In this document: positions 18,475 through 26,009 of the stretch, piece by piece | Position numbering within the stretch: the first letter of the stretch is position 1 | How the letters are laid out: every line of letters begins with the position of its first letter | Source: Parasporobacterium paucivorans DSM 15970 | Lineage (GTDB): Bacteria; Bacillota; Clostridia; Lachnospirales; Lachnospiraceae | Assembly: GCF_900141895.1 (NCBI RefSeq) | Contig: NZ_FQYT01000003.1 | Location: forward strand, 1 to 64,000 | Reading direction: 5' to 3' | DNA: 64,000 nt | Translations under genes and position numbers: made by a program | Notes under the pieces: generated by a model | The model's database searches: none | Told to the model about the DNA's origin: nothing | Seen by the model: only the letters and a program-made list of their open reading frames with translations

Positions 18475-20496
18475 CTATCGCTCCAATATCTTAACCGTTC
18501 TGTTTTCATCTGTGAAAGCAAAGCGGTAGTCTTTTAATGCTTTATGCAAATTATAAATCAGTTCATTGCCCTCTAGCATACCTGCATTACGCAATATAAT
18601 CCGAAGGTCTTCAGTTAGCATCCTCTTGGATAGCAAATCTTTCTCAAAACAATAACGATGAATTACATCCGCAAACGATGTTATTTCTGATTTTGCATTC
18701 ACAATTGCTGCACCTAACGTGTCAAGTGCTTGCCCGTCAAGGCCCGAGAAGATTATTCGATAACCAATATTCCTATGCAAACGTAACATTTCTTGCAAGA
18801 GTATTGCCGTCCAAGGAATATCACCCTTAATTGTTGGCAAGGACGAAAACCATTCTTCAGTAATATCGCGTAAAATAATGTATGGAACCTTTTCTCCAGC
18901 AAAGAGTCGATCTAAAGCCTTTGTTACCGCAACACACCGTTCGCTTGTCAAATCAATGGTTTCCGTAAGGATAAATGTTCTACTTGCGTAAAACAAAAGC
19001 AATCCTTGGCGGATAATTGTTGCGTTAATAGGTGAACCTTGCTTGATTTGGGCAAAATAATCGTCGATTTGTTCCCGGGTAATTGTTCCTCCGTAATGAC
19101 GTGTGAGGTTTATAATAACCCCGACATAACTTTGTGGATAGTTCGGCACAGTTTTCCAGATATGTGGGTTGTTTAGCACATACTCGTCCGAAAAGGCCTG
19201 TCGCATAAATCTCCAAAGGTCATCGGCGTCATTAATGGCATTATCATTTAAGAACATCGAAAGTGCATCTTGAGCTGCGTTCCAAAGAATACCGATGTTG
19301 CTGTACCCGTAAAGTGTTTGAAAGTGGGCCTCAAGAATTTGTTGAATGCCTGATTTACCCTCATCCAAATCAATGATACAATCAAGTGGGGAAGGAGAAA
19401 TACTCTTAGCATCAGGTTGTTCATGTATATACTCACAAGCTTTACTTTCAACCTTCTGAAATTCAGAGGCATAAAACCGTTCAAACGCAGATAATGAAGC
19501 CGTGAACTGATTATGTCGTGAACTATTTGCACCACGAAAGCTACTGTCATTGTTAAGTAATACAATATACTTTCTAATCACTTCTAATGTGCCGTGAGAA
19601 TCATTGGCCGATTTTTGAGCTAACTCCGAATAGTTTCGGAATATCTGCTTCACGGCTCTACGGTAGTTTTGAGCAGTTTTTTTTGCATAATTCTCATACT
19701 CCAGCCATTCTTGAAATCTTTTTTCCACGCTTTCATTCCAAATGTTAACAATGCCCATTTTAAGGAAATCACTTTCAGAAGAGGTCTCAACAAAATGATA
19801 ATTGTGCTCTGAAGTGTCCTGGTATGGTTCCAGTTCCACCAAGCTATAAATTCTTTTATCGTCGTCATTTCGCTCAATGCAAAAACATGGAATAGGGTCT
19901 TTGTTTGAGTATCCGGAATTTTCACAAGCATATTCAATAGTTGTACGAACAACTTTAACGGGATTCTGTGCTCCGAAAGTATGTAGGTTTTGCTTAATTA
20001 TGCTGCTGTAAATTTCTTCAACTGTCATTGCGCGTTCTTCAGCTTCCAACACCTTTATTATAGCATCTTTTATGGTCATTCGCGCAGTTAGGTTCTCATC
20101 ATTTGCTGAGATAACCCCACTTATCTTTCGATGAAAGACGGGTTTTGATTTCAAGAACTTTAGGTATAACTGACCATCTCGAAAAAACGCGGAGCAAGTT
20201 TTCCTATCCAGAATCCTGAAAAACTTGTTATCCATTGCTTTTTTATAAATATCTTCAAAAGCAGAGTGCTTTGTTATTTCCCATAAAGGGGCGTAGGAAA
20301 TTTTCCTACGGAGCAATTGCTCGGAAGCATTGTCCAAAGAACGAATTATGTTGTCAAGGTCGCCCTGCTTAATTTTTCTGCTGGACAGCCAAGCAAAAAA
20401 TGCAGACTTAACCATTATGAAATCATAATAACCAGGTAGGTCATCACTTTTCACTTCATCATTAGAATCCAATTTCACTTCAAGTTCAGTTTCCAT
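18475..20496 (-). CDS. HARE-HTH-like / integrase-SAM-like protein, first gene of the BREX-like operon
   Basis: I do not know this 673-residue protein by name. Residues ~139-220 (TIKDAIIKVLEAEERAMTVE..., with a Val/Tyr-rich end RIYSLVE) resemble the HARE-HTH winged domain, which occurs in DNA-modification and restriction proteins and in chromatin factors. Residues ~256-345 (VEKRFQEWLEYENYAKKTAQ...) look like the SAM-like core-binding domain of tyrosine recombinases. No recombinase catalytic domain follows: the R/H/Y motifs are absent. The C-terminal 300 residues are helical and unassigned. The ATG at 20496 has AAGGAGG at good spacing. Its position next to the promoter suggests a DNA-recognition subunit, possibly giving sequence specificity. 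That role is inference. Confidence 0.75.
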   Translation of the reverse strand: METELEVKLDSNDEVKSDDLPGYYDFIMVKSAFFAWLSSRKIKQGDLDNIIRSLDNASEQLLRRKISYAPLWEITKHSAFEDIYKKAMDNKFFRILDRKTCSAFFRDGQLYLKFLKSKPVFHRKISGVISANDENLTARMTIKDAIIKVLEAEERAMTVEEIYSSIIKQNLHTFGAQNPVKVVRTTIEYACENSGYSNKDPIPCFCIERNDDDKRIYSLVELEPYQDTSEHNYHFVETSSESDFLKMGIVNIWNESVEKRFQEWLEYENYAKKTAQNYRRAVKQIFRNYSELAQKSANDSHGTLEVIRKYIVLLNNDSSFRGANSSRHNQFTASLSAFERFYASEFQKVESKACEYIHEQPDAKSISPSPLDCIIDLDEGKSGIQQILEAHFQTLYGYSNIGILWNAAQDALSMFLNDNAINDADDLWRFMRQAFSDEYVLNNPHIWKTVPNYPQSYVGVIINLTRHYGGTITREQIDDYFAQIKQGSPINATIIRQGLLLFYASRTFILTETIDLTSERCVAVTKALDRLFAGEKVPYIILRDITEEWFSSLPTIKGDIPWTAILLQEMLRLHRNIGYRIIFSGLDGQALDTLGAAIVNAKSEITSFADVIHRYCFEKDLLSKRMLTEDLRIILRNAGMLEGNELIYNLHKALKDYRFAFTDENRTVKILER

Positions 20497-20645
20497 TATT
20501 CTTGCCTCCTTCTGTGATAATACTTTGAAATATTATTCTCGTTTATGTCAGAAGTTACTCTCAATCTTAATCCTCTCACTTATCTCGGTTGCTTTGAACT
20601 TCCACTGCAGCCCAACCTTGAGACATCAACTCAAAATTTGTATTA

Positions 20646-20674
20646 ATTATATTCCAATTTATTCATATTAACAA
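20646..20674 (-). promoter_or_regulatory. Sigma-A-type promoter of the BREX-like operon
   Basis: On the minus strand TTGTTA (20669-20674), a 17-nt spacer and TATAAT (20646-20651) form a near-consensus promoter. The predicted start is near 20639, leaving a leader of about 140 nt before the ATG at 20496. I see no obvious operator or riboswitch in the leader. Confidence 0.75.
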
Positions 20675-21103
20675 CATAAAGTTTGCAAATTCATACAATT
20701 GTCACTGTAATGGGTCTGTTTTAATACAAATACTATTCGGGCATTTATCCTGTCGGCAGGGGTTTCTTCAAGCATATAATTGTCATTTCTCTCAACAAAC
20801 CATCTTCCAATTTTTGTACTATTAATTAGGGAAAATATCCGGTATTTCGCTGATTATAGAACCTCTCTTATCTAGCCTCCTCTCTTCAGTATGCTTTGAT
20901 ACTGCCTCAGGAAGTCTCTCGAATAAAATGAAGCTGTCGTCATCCTTCAAAAAATAGCAGCTTCTGATCTCTATATAAATTCGTATACTTCATCTTCTCA
21001 AAAATGCTTTATATTATTTCATGGCGCTCACCCGGGCGACCATATGACGTCCACTAACGTCTCGTTGATTCCACTTAAATCCAGTAACTTTTCATTTTTA
21101 GAC
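20675..21103. other. Interval between BREX-like operon and tRNA-Lys flank, with a broken ORF
   Basis: No intact gene is visible. On the minus strand an ATG at 20993 opens MKYTNLYRDQKLLFF and stops. The adjacent frame stays open from 20989 to a stop at 20822 (LKDDDSFILFERLPEAVSKH...). A single frameshift near 20945 would join them, so this is probably the remnant of a small gene of about 55 residues. Confidence 0.4.
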
Positions 21104-21154
21104 AAAAAAATAAGCACCTACCCCAAGGCTCTTCCGTCCCCAAAGCTGGTACTT
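21104..21154 (-). terminator. Native terminator of tRNA-Lys, displaced by the prophage
   Basis: On the minus strand AAGTACC (21148-21154) can pair with GGTGCTT (21112-21118), followed by ATTTTTTTG. It begins 4 nt behind the left 51-bp tRNA copy. This is where the terminator of the tRNA-Lys transcript would have been before the prophage separated gene and flank. Confidence 0.65.
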
Positions 21155-21158
21155 ACAA

Positions 21159-21209
21159 TGCGCCTCCAGGGGATCGAACCCTGCACACCCTGATTAAGAG
21201 TCAGGTGCT
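21159..21209. repeat. attL core: 51-bp copy of the tRNA-Lys 3' end
   Basis: It is identical to 55593-55643 and lacks the 5' part of the tRNA, so it is not a functional tRNA gene. The bases on either side differ from the right copy, which fixes the 51-bp limits. Confidence 0.95.
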
Positions 21210-21250
21210 TCAACCTCTACGATACCGATAGAATATAGCTTGTAGGATTT

Positions 21251-21272
21251 TTTGACTAAACTTTGACTAAAC
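21251..21272 (+). repeat. Two tandem 11-bp integrase arm-type repeats, left end
   Basis: TTTGACTAAAC occurs twice head to tail (21251-21261, 21262-21272), 41 bp inside the left core. Five related copies lie inside the right end. Such repeats are expected binding sites for the integrase N-terminal domain. Confidence 0.75.
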
Positions 21273-21310
21273 ATACTTGTATTAACGTGTGAAAGTGTGG
21301 TCGATTCCAA

Positions 21311-21336
21311 TCAAAAATAACCCCTCCGAAGAGGGG
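21311..21336 (-). terminator. Terminator of the late phage operon
   Basis: CCCCTC-TTCG-GAGGGG (arms 21331-21336 and 21321-21326) with a stable TTCG loop is followed on the minus strand by TTATTTTTG. It comes directly after the last late gene. Confidence 0.9.
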
Positions 21337-21342
21337 CGTTTC

Positions 21343-21444
21343 CTACTGTTCCAAAGCTATCCGTACTAACTCTCTATACTTCTCTGGCACTTGCTCAATT
21401 GTAATGTGCCCCATCTGAATCTGCATTACTAGAAAGTCTATCAT
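21343..21444 (-). CDS. XkdX-like small phage protein (33 aa)
   Basis: The sequence MIDFLVMQIQMGHITIEQVP with a YRELV segment resembles the tiny XkdX family, usually found at the end of tail-fibre operons. Its ATG overlaps the stop of the preceding gene by 4 bases. It is the last gene before the late terminator. Its function is unknown. Confidence 0.7.
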   Translation of the reverse strand: MIDFLVMQIQMGHITIEQVPEKYRELVRIALEQ

Positions 21445-21707
21445 AATACTACCCCCATCATTTCCAAGAGTGCTGATTCTACTGCTTGCAACCGTTCCAT
21501 ATCGGATGGTATTGTGGTTACACTTGACTTGATTGCTTCTATTTCCTCAACTGTTAATCCCTCCGCCCATGTTTCTGTTATAAAATCCCATTTCGGATGG
21601 TAGAAACCTTGTGCCGGTTCTACATCTAATCCAATTTCTGTTAATTCGTCAAACGTGAAATCATCACGGATGAATAAGTTTGTTTGTTTGTCTATTACGC
21701 GTGTCAT
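21441..21707 (-). CDS. Hypothetical phage protein (88 aa) beside the tail fibre
   Basis: This acidic 88-residue protein begins MTRVIDKQTNLFIRDDFTFD and has a short helix on VEEIEAIKSSVTTIPSDMERLQAVESALLEM. Proteins of this size commonly sit between the fibre gene and the XkdX-like gene of Firmicutes phages; they may be fibre-assembly factors. The role here is not proven. Confidence 0.6.
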   Translation of the reverse strand: MTRVIDKQTNLFIRDDFTFDELTEIGLDVEPAQGFYHPKWDFITETWAEGLTVEEIEAIKSSVTTIPSDMERLQAVESALLEMMGVVL

Positions 21708-21722
21708 TTAATTCTCCTCTCA

Positions 21723-23528
21723 TCATGATAATCTAATTGTTACATTGTCAAAACTAACCCTTGTAGTTCCAGCTCCCTTTATTCGCACCAACACTGAGCT
21801 GTCGGAATTAACATATATGACTCCAAAACTAAGAGTGCTCACAACTAATGAATATTTATTTTTAGATGGCACATAATTAGCTTGCAAATTAAATGCAATT
21901 GTATTTTCTGCTCCACCAGTTATACCACCCTTAAATTCTAATTCGCCAAATGAGTTCTTGCGATAACCAAATGTTCCATCTGCACTGCCAACGTCAACCC
22001 ACCCATTCAACAATGTCGGAGTAATCCATGCTTCTTGTACCTTACTCGCCTTATCGTTATACATCTGCCTGCTTGTCAACAATGGATTCACTGTACCGTC
22101 AAACCAACTGTTCGGATAGTTTGCCATGATTGCATCCATTTCAGCCAGGGATGGTTCGTTTCCAGCACCGAATGTGGCTGTTAGGTCAATGGCTAATACA
22201 TATTTAACCTCAGCGACTTTATCTAGTGCAATTGCTAACTCTGCATATTGGTGACCAATTCCAACTTGAAATACCCCAGCTTGGTTTGTAATAACACTTA
22301 CCGAATTAAAAGTATACCATTGATTGGCAACGGGAGAACTCTGTCCGTTAATAATTGCCGTGCCACCAGTTGAACCAACTAATCGAGGATAAAGTAATAG
22401 ACAGGATTCATTTGTTACTCGTGCCATTATTTTAGTGTAAACTTTTTTGCCCGTAACACAGTCAATGCTTGTGTTATTAAATGCACGAACATAATAATCT
22501 GCGCCTGTGCCTTTAATTGACATAGTATTATTGCTTGCAGATAATGATGCACCCAAATATGGAGTCCATCCCGTAGTCCCATTACTAAAATCCCCATTCG
22601 TAACTAAATTAGTAGCTGGGAAATTTAACTTTGTACCAGCATAAACCAACGCATCCCCCACCTCATCAGTAGGATAAAATGAGTTTGTGTCGGTGAATGG
22701 GATAATATCTCCACTATAATCACCCTTTAACGCAATAGGTAGCCAATAAGTCGCATTAGTAGGAAGATTACCTGTGCTTGCCAAAATACAGACGTAGGAC
22801 GAGCCGTTGTAAGCCACTTTATTATTGACTACATAGGCTTTTACTGCGGAATAGGTTTCAAATACGTTTCGGGCGTTTTCGTTTGAAATTCGGACTGATT
22901 CATTCGCATTTCTCCCAGCCTCTCCGTCCACAATATCGTTATATACTCCGAGAGCATTATCCTCAGAAGTCTTTGCGTGTTGTTCCGAAGTCAAAGCATT
23001 CTGTTCCGATAACAAGGCATTGGCGGCACTTGTGGATGCATTCGTTGCGCTCGTTTCCGCATTACTCTCAGCCAACTCCGCACCCGTCTGGGCGGTTTCG
23101 CAAGCGGATTGGACTGTGGCGAGGCTATCGACTGCAGCCGTAACTTCCGCGATCAGCGCCGTAACGATGTCCGGTGCGCCGGTAGCCGGAGTAGTGCCTT
23201 TAAGCCCTGTGCCGACTGCCCATTTAAGCATCGGCGCCGGGTCTACTGTATCACCCTCGCGGACAATCAGCTGGATATAGTTTATCGCCGGTTTCAAGTA
23301 ATTGGAATAAACCGGAAGCTGCACCTTTCCGTCCACTACACTCAGGACAGCCGATTCCACTTCTGCCGGATTAAACCGGGCGGTCACGGTCTTTCCGGTC
23401 AGGTCGTATGGGGCCGTGCCGTCTGTGGTGATTAATACGGAAAGTGTCACGATGCCCGAAGTCGTATCAAATGCCTGGTCGGTAATCGGTACAGTAATGA
23501 GTTTTTTGCTCATATCTAATGTTATCAT
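21723..23528 (-). CDS. BppU-type tail fibre / receptor-binding protein
   Basis: Residues 1-110 (MITLDMSKKLITVPITDQAF..., with YDLTGKTVTARFNP) match the BppU/DUF2479 N-terminal domain that anchors baseplate fibres. Residues 140-200 form an Ala/Ser/Glu-rich coiled coil (TSATNASTSAANALLSEQ). A short insert resembling a carbohydrate-binding segment (YNGSSYVC) follows near 240. The C-terminal ~300 residues are Thr/Asn/Gly-rich and probably carry the receptor-binding head, with a FGAGNEPSLAEMDAIM segment often seen in Clostridial phage fibres. It is unusual that the gene lies after the lysis genes. The ATG at 23528 is close behind the amidase stop. Confidence 0.75.
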   Translation of the reverse strand: MITLDMSKKLITVPITDQAFDTTSGIVTLSVLITTDGTAPYDLTGKTVTARFNPAEVESAVLSVVDGKVQLPVYSNYLKPAINYIQLIVREGDTVDPAPMLKWAVGTGLKGTTPATGAPDIVTALIAEVTAAVDSLATVQSACETAQTGAELAESNAETSATNASTSAANALLSEQNALTSEQHAKTSEDNALGVYNDIVDGEAGRNANESVRISNENARNVFETYSAVKAYVVNNKVAYNGSSYVCILASTGNLPTNATYWLPIALKGDYSGDIIPFTDTNSFYPTDEVGDALVYAGTKLNFPATNLVTNGDFSNGTTGWTPYLGASLSASNNTMSIKGTGADYYVRAFNNTSIDCVTGKKVYTKIMARVTNESCLLLYPRLVGSTGGTAIINGQSSPVANQWYTFNSVSVITNQAGVFQVGIGHQYAELAIALDKVAEVKYVLAIDLTATFGAGNEPSLAEMDAIMANYPNSWFDGTVNPLLTSRQMYNDKASKVQEAWITPTLLNGWVDVGSADGTFGYRKNSFGELEFKGGITGGAENTIAFNLQANYVPSKNKYSLVVSTLSFGVIYVNSDSSVLVRIKGAGTTRVSFDNVTIRLS

Positions 23529-23538
23529 GTGTGCCCTC

Positions 23539-24537
23539 CTATGCTATCCGTATCTGTAATTTGTCAATCTGTCTGCCGAAGATCCCGGCATAATCCGATA
23601 AATCAGCCACCCACGGAAGATAGTCGGTTGAGCCTATCAGCGACACCCGGTACTGTACGCTATATCCCGGCAAGTTATTCAATGCCATCTGTACACCGTC
23701 AATATTTCTGCCCCATACTCCGGCAAAGTCTGTCCGGTCATTTACAAATGGAAGCCAGCCGCCGCCTATTGTATGGACACGATACCGGATAGAGCCTTTC
23801 GATAACGATGCCATGATGCCTTGAATCGCTCTGTTTTCTATTCCGGCATAATCTGAATCGTTTACAACATTCGGAAGCCATGCGCCCCTTGAATTGCCCA
23901 CCTGATAGGTAACATCGATACCCGGCTTGACAACTGCCGGAGTAGGTGCTGGCGCAACTACCGGAGTAGCAACTACCGGCTCATTATTGACTGTTTCAGC
24001 CACTAATCCGAAATAGGCTATCAGAGTATCAGCCACACCTTTTGCGTATGCTCTTTGCCCTGCTTCCGTGACGATATAATCCATGTCGGCTGAATCCATG
24101 AAGCCACCCTCAAATAAGATTGTTGGGAAATTGCAGATTGTTGTCATGTAAAGCAATCCATATTTAACGCCACGATTACGGAGGCCGGTACTTGCAGACA
24201 CCTTTTCCGTCATTAATTTAGCAATGGCGATGGAGTCCGCTCTGGCTCCGTTTCTAACCCATGACTCAATGCCTAATCCTCCACCGGCGTTATGATGTAT
24301 TGACACGGAAGCAATCGGATTGAGTGCTTTAATCTTTGCCATCCTGGTAGCCAGGGGAACGTCTGTATTCCCGGTAATATCATCCACCCGGACAACCGTT
24401 ACACCGCAGGCGGTCAGGATTTCCGTAATGTAATTGCATACCTTATTATTGAGTTCCCATTCGTGGATGCCGGATAAAGTTATCTTGCCGGCGGTCTTTA
24501 AACCGTGGCCCGCATCTAAACAAATTATTTTGCTCAT
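23539..24537 (-). CDS. Endolysin: N-acetylmuramoyl-L-alanine amidase (Amidase_3) with three C-terminal repeats
   Basis: The catalytic domain (1-178) has the Amidase_3 zinc ligands and acid in order: H11 (DAGHG), E27, H81 (SIHHN) and E143 (LFEGGFMD). It cleaves the bond between MurNAc and L-alanine of peptidoglycan. A Pro/Ala/Val linker (185-205) leads to three ~40-residue repeats (about 209-245, 250-288, 294-330). Each has a (Y/W)LP-V-D and (D/A)AG-x-x-x-R-x-I pattern, similar to Clostridial hydrophobic W repeats, and probably binds the wall. There is no signal peptide, so release depends on the holins next door. Confidence 0.9.
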   Translation of the reverse strand: MSKIICLDAGHGLKTAGKITLSGIHEWELNNKVCNYITEILTACGVTVVRVDDITGNTDVPLATRMAKIKALNPIASVSIHHNAGGGLGIESWVRNGARADSIAIAKLMTEKVSASTGLRNRGVKYGLLYMTTICNFPTILFEGGFMDSADMDYIVTEAGQRAYAKGVADTLIAYFGLVAETVNNEPVVATPVVAPAPTPAVVKPGIDVTYQVGNSRGAWLPNVVNDSDYAGIENRAIQGIMASLSKGSIRYRVHTIGGGWLPFVNDRTDFAGVWGRNIDGVQMALNNLPGYSVQYRVSLIGSTDYLPWVADLSDYAGIFGRQIDKLQIRIA

Positions 24538-24548
24538 ATTATTTCCCC

Positions 24549-24737
24549 CTATAACTGCTCTGCATCGGTCGGATTATTAACCACTCCGAGAATTGTCAGT
24601 ATCTGAAGCAATAACGCCCCGACTTGTTGAATCTGGTCGCCCACTCCGATATCAATTACACCGACTAATACTAAAATCGACACTACCTGTGCTATGATTG
24701 CTACCCATAATACTTTTGACTTCCATCTGTTCTGCAT
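24549..24737 (-). CDS. Small phage holin (62 aa)
   Basis: A charged N-terminus (MQNRWKSK) is followed by a hydrophobic helix VLWVAIIAQVVSILVLVGVI and a second hydrophobic segment LLLQILTILGVV, then an acidic tail (NNPTDAEQL). This is the form of small class II or phi LC3-type holins. It lies between the larger holin and the amidase with 2- and 11-bp gaps, so all three form a lysis cassette. It may act as second holin or antiholin. Confidence 0.8.
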   Translation of the reverse strand: MQNRWKSKVLWVAIIAQVVSILVLVGVIDIGVGDQIQQVGALLLQILTILGVVNNPTDAEQL

Positions 24738-24739
24738 AT

Positions 24740-25171
24740 TTATTCCTCCGATTTCTTTATCAATATATCGATTGCATTTCGTAACGGAGCCGGTACTTTC
24801 AATCCCATCAGCCCAGCGTTTTCTATTATGGAAATACCCTCGTTTGCTATGTAGCCGATAATGACGGCGTTCCTTATAAAATCCGTTCCGGTTAATCTGT
24901 CCATCTGGGCTCCAACCAGAACAATGACAAGGGCCATGCCTTTACGACACAACCCCTTTGCACCGGCTTTGGATTCCAGCCCGCCATTTTTAGTTTTGTT
25001 GGACTTCTTAAACACCCCCGCCACAACTAACCCGGTAATATAGTCTGCCGCCATAAATAATATTAAAGTTTGTAGCGCCATGTCCCATCCTCCAAGTAAG
25101 TTTGCTGCAATGCTGCCGATCACGCCGATAAGGGCTAATATTTCCGGTTTGACTGTCGTTATTTTATCCAT
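24740..25171 (-). CDS. Phage holin (Holin_4/TcdE-like family)
   Basis: This 143-residue protein has membrane segments around LALIGVIGSIAANLLGG (12-28), LQTLILFMAADYITGLVVAG (33-52) and GMALVIVLVGAQMDRL (77-92). A conserved DYITG and KxxxGxxxK-like basic loop lie between them, as in the Holin_4 family that includes TcdE. It makes the membrane lesion that lets the amidase out at the end of infection. It is the first gene of the lysis cassette, 2 bp ahead of the small holin. Confidence 0.9.
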   Translation of the reverse strand: MDKITTVKPEILALIGVIGSIAANLLGGWDMALQTLILFMAADYITGLVVAGVFKKSNKTKNGGLESKAGAKGLCRKGMALVIVLVGAQMDRLTGTDFIRNAVIIGYIANEGISIIENAGLMGLKVPAPLRNAIDILIKKSEE

Positions 25172-25181
25172 AGTCGCCCCC

Positions 25182-26009
25182 TTAGTCCGTGGTCTTGGTG
25201 TAACGTAGGGTTACATAACCACTGTATGAGCTTCGGTTCTGCGCTGTCATAATCGTTATGTTTGTCGCATTCACGGCAACTTCCGTCACGAAGGTCGTGT
25301 TCACTGTGACTGATGGCAATGGAAGATATGTTGTTCCGTCTGTCATGTATGAGTTTTCTGCCGCGATCATGCAGATTCCCATGTTTGCGATCCCATGCGC
25401 AACATTCTTAGTCGTAGCATTTGGCATAACACCACATGATATGGTTTTTTCATACAGGGGCTTTCCGTTAATCCATTTGCCAACAATGTGCTCTGTGGTG
25501 GAGGCGTTTACCATATCATTAATGCTCGGCTCCAAACTAAACATCTGCTCAACCGCCGTAATGGATAGGCCGGCAATCTTGACACGGAATAAAGCCATCT
25601 CTCTGAGCGCGGCTTCTTGCCATAAGTTGCCGGTTGTCAGCGCTGGATCCGCAGCAGTTCCGCTCGTGGCTGTACCTTTGACAATATCTATTTCAAAAGT
25701 ATCAATCCCGCCTGAAGTGGAGAGCCTCGCCACAATCAAATCGTTTCGGTTGTATCCGGTCGTTCCATTCTCAACGGCAACATCCTCGTATTCTCCGTAT
25801 GGAATACGACCGAAGTGACCGCCATTCACCAGCAGGCCATCGGAAAGCCGTACTAAGTTATTGCTGACGATTGTAGCTGCCAATTTGCTTCCGATATTTA
25901 GCACGCAATCGCCTCCAAGCAATCCACTGTATAGCCCGGCATCGTCCTCTGCCAAGATATGTGCTGCATCTTCTGCAGCCGTATTTATCGTTATCGCTTT
26001 AAACCCCAT
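25182..26009 (-). CDS. Baseplate/tail-tip structural protein (275 aa)
   Basis: The protein begins MGFKAITINTAAEDAAHILA and includes FGRIPYGEYEDVAVENGTTGYNRNDLIVARL, a segment common in phage tail proteins that sit between the Gp37-like baseplate protein and the holin. The C-terminal half is Thr/Asn/Val-rich beta structure. It is probably part of the tail tip or a fibre attachment protein. Its position between the Gp37-like gene (adjacent stop/start) and the holin supports this. Confidence 0.65.
   Translation of the reverse strand: MGFKAITINTAAEDAAHILAEDDAGLYSGLLGGDCVLNIGSKLAATIVSNNLVRLSDGLLVNGGHFGRIPYGEYEDVAVENGTTGYNRNDLIVARLSTSGGIDTFEIDIVKGTATSGTAADPALTTGNLWQEAALREMALFRVKIAGLSITAVEQMFSLEPSINDMVNASTTEHIVGKWINGKPLYEKTISCGVMPNATTKNVAHGIANMGICMIAAENSYMTDGTTYLPLPSVTVNTTFVTEVAVNATNITIMTAQNRSSYSGYVTLRYTKTTD

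Noticed and set aside
18471-18521. TTG start of brxP at 18521
   Set aside because: No ribosome site is present and the added residues overlap the upstream gene by 47 bp; the ATG at 18470 fits coupled translation.
21159-21209. A second tRNA-Lys gene at the left prophage end
   Set aside because: Only the 3' 51 nt are present; the D-arm 5' half and the acceptor 5' strand are missing, so it cannot fold. It is an attachment-site copy.
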